This document shows positions 59,961 through 64,000 of a stretch of DNA of 64,000 nt, one piece after another. The position numbers and the translations under genes are program-made. How positions within the stretch are numbered: the stretch's first letter is position 1; each line of letters starts with the position of its first letter. The DNA lies in assembly GCA_030544235.1 (NCBI GenBank), contig CM060471.1:1576848-1640847 (forward strand), in the 5' to 3' direction. Below the pieces are notes generated by a model. It was not told the origin of the DNA. It searched no databases and worked only from the letters and a program-made list of their open reading frames with translations. The stretch comes from Lepturacanthus savala. Lineage: Eukaryota > Chordata > Actinopteri > Scombriformes > Trichiuridae.

Positions 59961-60168
59961 TTGTTGCTAGTTGCTTTTTTGAAAAAAAGTCGTTAAAGGA
60001 GTCTCAAAAGTCGCTAAATGTAGCGACAAAATTGCCAAGTTGGCAACACTGGATGGGAATCACCGACCACAAAGAAAAACTGTAAAAGAATAGCATGTTT
60101 AAGATGCACAAATCCTCCAAAATTAGTCTGACATCAATAAGTCTCTAGAAACTGGGAATGAGCCGTAC
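59961..60168. other. gene-free sequence
   Basis: No recognised coding region except a possible read-through of the unknown gene's exon C (VRLIPSF, stop at 60145-60147). Confidence 0.4.
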
Positions 60169-60818
60169 CTTGTTTGCCGACGGTGGAGGAACCACAACCC
60201 TTTTGGTGTGCTTGGCATAGAGGGAACTGGGCCAGGTCACAGCCCCGACCTGTAGAAATACAAAGGAGATCAAAGTCTGGAACACTTTACATGAAAAAAG
60301 TCCAGATAACTTTACTGATGAGCAACAAGAACCGACACATGTCAAACACATTAAAGTAAAAAGAGTGGGTCATGTACCAGACCAGAAGCCAGGGACAGGG
60401 AGGAGGACGTCAGACCTGGGGGACACCTGCCGAGGATGATTCATTAGAAATGATAACCAACCAACCAAATAACCAACCAGAGGGAGACTTACCTTTGCAT
60501 GTAGGTAGTCCGTGGCGACGGCCCTCAGGGTCCAGACTCCAGGGGGTGGGGGCGGGGTCACAGGCGGGGTCGTCTGAAGCCAAGAAAACAATAGTCAGGC
60601 TTTAAGAGCTGCAATGTTGGTGCAAATATCAGTATTGTAGAGGCAGACTGTCAGAGGACTGGATGATGATGCTGGTTTTGATGTGTAAATGGTGACATGG
60701 TTTTGAGAAGACGTGGGATGTGGAAGGTTGCAGTTACCTCCTGGAACAGAGGGTCCAGCGGGTCCAGCGGCCTCCAGCGCAGCGTCTGGGCCCGGGAGCG
60801 CTTCCCCTTCCATGGCAT
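60169..60818 (-). CDS. unrecognised gene: three in-phase coding exons of 27 codons
   Basis: I do not recognise this protein. Exon A 60819-60738 has an acceptor tgtgcag, an ATG at 60818 and donor gag|gtaact, coding MPWKGKRSRAQTLRWRPLDP and LDPLFQE. Exon B 60573-60493 (ttcag| to aag|gtaagt) codes TTPPVTPPPPPGVWTLRAVA with TDYLHAK. Exon C 60249-60169 (ctacag| to aag|gtacgg) codes VGAVTWPSSLYAKHTKRVVV with PPPSANK. All three are 81 nt, phase 0 to 0. The N-terminus is basic, then proline-rich; no known domain. If exon C is not spliced, reading continues VRLIPSF and stops (88 residues). Later exons are not found in the transposon-rich sequence to the left, so it may be truncated. A second frame, from ATG 60813, is also open. 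Confidence 0.6.
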
Positions 60819-61129
60819 CCTGCACAGATCAAGCACAAGTTCCGGTTTTACACAGTTAGTGAATGTGGTGAAAATTGTAGAGATGTATTGAATGATTGTT
60901 CCTGTGTGACAGGTGTGTGGGTGTGTGTAAATGCAGGTATGTGTGTCTGTGTGTGAAACCAGAGGAGGAGCTGCAGGAGAGAAGAAGACCATCACAAATG
61001 TTATTACTGATTATATTAACTACATTGACTCACATTAACATGTAGTCTACTGTAATAATTTAACTACAACTCACAACAGTAATACAATCAATTAAACACA
61101 TCAGTTAATTACATTATGATCACATCAAT

Positions 61130-62235
61130 ATGTTGAACTACACACACACCAGTTAAATGCATCAAAATCACATGAATGTTCAACTACACACACACACACA
61201 CATTAGGGTTGTGCGATTAATCGATTTTAAATTGAATCCAGATTTATTAGTCAAGATGATTAAAAAAAGGGGAAATCTTAAAATCGATTTTCGTCTCACA
61301 TGCTTCCGGACATGCGAGCGTCAAAAGCGGAACTAACCCGCTGCAATGCTCTACACCAGCAATTCCCAAACTTTTTTAGTCACGCACCCCCATCTATATC
61401 CCAACCTGGTTGATGATATATACTTTATATAAACAACTCAACATCTCACCAGCGTCCATCGTTTTCTCCGCTGCCGTTTCTCAGTAACAGTGTAATGTCT
61501 CTACCTTTCTGCTTTACATGGTAGTGTATTGCACCGCTCGATGAGTCGTGAGTTACTGATAAACACCAAACAAACATCATCCCAACAGCTGCTTCATCTG
61601 CTGTGTCCATGTTTACAAACATCTTTTTTTCCTGCACCACGATCAATAACAGCGTGGAGTCTCTGCTTCAACCACAGCTCCGCAAATCTGCGGAAATGTG
61701 AGCACAACTCCAGTGACTGGACTCGACTGCGTGTGTCGCCTGATGCAGGAATAACGATGCATCGAAAAAAAAAAGAAAAAAAAAGTGTTAAACCGTCATG
61801 TCTAAACAGAGAGAAGTTTTATAACGAGATGTTGAATATTCATTTAATATGACAAATAAAACGTTTATTTAGATGTCTTTATTGTGTCGGAAAATCCCAC
61901 AAAAACTTTATAAAAAACACTCCAGACTGTCATCACATTTTTAGCGTGCACACTCCCGAGTGGCACCACACTTTGGGAATCCCTGCTTACACGGTTAAAT
62001 TAGCGGGGCGCACCCAAACACTGTAGAAATCACATTACTATGTTCAACTACACACACACACACACACACGTTAAATACATCAAAATCACATGAATATGTT
62101 CAACTACACACACACACATACATAATTTAAATGCATCAAAATCGCATGAATATGTTCAACTACACACACATATCCACACACACATCAGTTAAATACATCA
62201 AAATCATATGACTATGTTCAACTACACACACACAC
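61130..62235. repeat. about 65-bp CA-rich minisatellite, interrupted by insertions
   Basis: Units contain atgttcaactacacacacac followed by ttaaatgcatcaaaatcac. Copies lie at 61130-61200 and 62030-62235; the intervening 61205-62020 is inserted transposon sequence. Inside the first intron of the unknown gene. Confidence 0.8.
61205..62020. mobile_element. hAT-like element fragments with nested MITE
   Basis: Begins tagggttgtgcgattaatcg, a hAT-like terminus. At 61357-61985 lies a second element with ends cagcaattcccaaa and tttgggaatccctg. It is flanked by ctctacac and cttacac (7-8 bp with one gap). No transposase is encoded; no clear right end of the outer element was found. Confidence 0.65.
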
Positions 62236-62599
62236 CAATTAATTCCACTGAATCAGATTACTATGTGTGACATTATTAGACTACAAATATTACTGACCTA
62301 CAAATAAAGACCAGAGATACACTGTTTACATCTTAATGCAATACTTTACTACATTAACTCACAATACTAGCTAGATGTGTTATTAAATTATGTTATTAAA
62401 ATATAACTAAAAGTAGTCACTATATAAACTCTGAATAATTAATATCTGATTGAACATGACTGAAAAATAATCAAAGATGTCAATAACAATATTCTGATAT
62501 TAAAATACTGATGTACTTAAACTCTTTAACTGAAAAACTTAATATCCATTAAGATCACACACCAGTTATTAAAAAACGCTCATTCTATCAAAATCAGAA

Positions 62600-62604
<5 letters not shown>

Positions 62605-62658
<54 letters not shown>
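62605..62658. repeat. (CA)n microsatellite
   Basis: CA run of about 50 bases adjoining the 240-bp duplicated unit. Confidence 0.95.
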
Positions 62659-62659
<1 letters not shown>

Positions 62660-62850
62660 CCTCCTAATACAGTAACATTAGTTATGTCTCAAACAAAGGG
62701 CTAAGAAGCTAGCGGTCGAACGGCGCTTATGCTAACAACAACCACAATACTCGGCAAAAAAACGAAACCTGTCAAAAACATACATTTTCCTCACACACGA
62801 ACACACACCGAGTCATAGTACGTCAAGTATCAGGAGCGAAGACGCATGCG

Positions 62851-62895
<45 letters not shown>

Positions 62896-63180
62896 ACAGC
62901 CTCCTAATACAGTAACAGTAGTTATGTCTCAAACAAAGGGCTAACAAGCTAGCGGTCTAACGGCGCTTATGCTAACAACAACCACAATACTCTACACGGC
63001 AAAAAAAACGAATCCTGTCAAAAACATACATTTTCCTCACACACAAACACACACCGAGTCATAGTACGTCAAGTAACAGGAGCGAAAACACACAAACACA
63101 CACACACACACACACACAAAGGGCTAACACAGCTTATGCTACCATCACACATCTACATCACACGGTAAAAAACGACCAAA
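62659..63180. repeat. 240-bp tandem duplication with CA tracts, plus partial third copy
   Basis: gcctcctaatacagtaac begins at 62659 and again at 62899. The copies share nearly all of gctagcggtc..cggcgcttatgctaac and acgtcaagtaacaggagcg with few differences. A shorter, diverged third copy starts with aaagggctaac at 63119. Each unit is bounded by a CA microsatellite (62857-62897, 63089-63117). Confidence 0.9.
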
Positions 63181-63350
63181 AAAGCAAATCCTGACTAAAA
63201 TATAACTTTTCGTTTCGGACACAGACTCCCACACGGACATAAAACCATTTAAATACTAAAGCTAACAGCAGTTATGTCAGAAGCACTCAGGCGAACTAGC
63301 TAGCAGGCTAATGCTAACGGGTTGACCAGGCAAAGAAAACAGTCATTTAC

Positions 63351-63510
63351 TCAGAAAAGTATCTTCTCCTGTTGGAGGCGGTCCAAGGGAGTCCGGAATC
63401 CAAGGAAACGATTAAATAATCCACAGAAAAGGTGATTTTCGTCGAAATCCGTCGAATAATCCAATCAACAGCTGCAGCAAAGTCCTGCGGAGCTGAGAGT
63501 CAAAGGGAGA
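63351..63510 (-). other. probable non-coding leader exon of the unknown gene
   Basis: Minus strand from just after the gcggccatctt motif to ttttctga|gtaaat (donor at 63350-63349). No ATG on the minus strand in this interval, so the first start codon would be in exon A at 60818 after a 2.5 kb intron. CpG-richer than its surroundings. Confidence 0.5.
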
Positions 63511-63516
63511 TAACAA

Positions 63517-63554
63517 GATGGCCGCTATCGATTTATACTGGATGATGACGTCAG
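63517..63554 (-). promoter_or_regulatory. putative promoter: CRE, TATA-like box and YY1-like motif
   Basis: On the minus strand, in order: the palindrome TGACGTCA (63546-63553, a full CRE/ATF site), a TATA-like agtataaat (63531-63539) and gcggccatctt (63515-63525, complement aagatggccgc, a YY1-type element often found at start sites). Spacing of about 10-20 bp between elements fits a compact promoter for the minus-strand gene. Confidence 0.55.
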
Positions 63555-63784
63555 TCCTTCTAGAATATTCCGAAACCGATAAATTTAATAATTCAATGAT
63601 TTAGAGATTTAAAAATTATAAATAAAATAATAAAAATAATTTTCATTAGTCAGCATTTTCCCCCTGAAAGTCCTTAGTAGTTTAAATGGGTATTTATATT
63701 TTTTACTCCTTTTTTTCTTCATGTCATCCTGATATATTCTATATGTCTTTATTTGAATGTTTTTTTTATTTTCTTGAGTCTACT
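63555..63784. other. gene-free sequence
   Basis: AT-rich sequence upstream of the putative promoter; nothing recognised. Confidence 0.4.
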
Positions 63785-63850
63785 GACCAATAAACAAGCA
63801 GACCATGTGACCCTAATGAGGAATAAGCAGGTATAGAAGATGAGATGAGA
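63785..63850 (-). repeat. teleost dispersed repeat, copy 3 (end fragment)
   Basis: Reads ccctaatgaggaataagcag then gtatagaagatgagatgag, the complement of the start of copies 1 and 4. Confidence 0.8.
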
Positions 63851-63914
63851 TTATAATACTATTAGTGTTAATATACTGTTATGTAACTATTATTATATTG
63901 TACAATTCTCTTAT

Positions 63915-64000
63915 ATTCTCATCTCATCTTCTATACCCGCTTATTCCTCATTAGGGTTGCAGGGGTCTGCTGGAGCCAATCCCAGGGCATTATGGCAAGA
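63915..64000 (+). repeat. teleost dispersed repeat, copy 4, cut by the window end
   Basis: Reads ctcatctcatcttctatacc, then cgcttattcctcattagg and gtctgctggagccaatccc, like copy 1 at 33545. It lies head-to-head with copy 3, forming an inverted pair separated by about 65 bp. Confidence 0.85.

Overview
The window is vertebrate, almost certainly teleost, nuclear DNA. It has spliced genes with GT-AG introns, long CA and TA microsatellites, an NLR receptor of the large fish-specific FISNA-NACHT-LRR-B30.2 family, and a dense mixture of hAT, P, Tc1, pogo-like, Helitron, L1/Tx1, Rex1-like and Ty3/gypsy elements. There are no bacterial-type operons, CRISPR arrays or prophages.

Layout. 1-10.7 kb: decayed repeats, including an L1 ORF1 fragment, four hAT derivatives and a decayed minus-strand coding region of unknown family (about 8.4-10.2 kb). 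10.8-24.6 kb: a nested transposon cluster with a deleted Tc1 element, a wrecked Ty3/gypsy element, a 4.7 kb hAT element (13618-18324, perfect 8-bp target duplication) carrying a pogo-like insertion, a second hAT-like element (18818-23189) that was itself hit by a 3.0 kb P element with a THAP-domain transposase (19198-22212, perfect 8-bp duplication), and a solo LTR. 24.7-27.7 kb: nothing recognised. 27705-33035: an essentially full-length L1/Tx1 LINE on the minus strand with a 16-bp target duplication and damaged ORFs. 33-39 kb: repeats, microsatellites and two tRNA-like sequences.

39.4-48.7 kb holds the clearest functional locus: a plus-strand NLR gene. I could join ten coding exons with consistent phase and no stop into a protein of about 1134 residues: fish NLR N-terminus, FISNA, NACHT with Walker A and B, three LRR exons and a C-terminal PRY-SPRY (B30.2) domain. 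52-60 kb: a second transposon pile-up with a Tc1 element carrying a MITE, a pogo-like element carrying a solo LTR, a Helitron remnant, and a hAT element (56760-59425) with a nearly intact transposase. 60.2-63.5 kb: a probable minus-strand gene I do not recognise, with a CRE/TATA/YY1-like promoter, a non-coding leader exon and three in-phase coding exons of 27 codons each; its 3' end is not found.

The genes do not form a pathway. The biology is an innate immune receptor and one unknown gene embedded in layered transposons whose insertion order can be read from target-site duplications. All family assignments are from reading the sequence; no database search was run.
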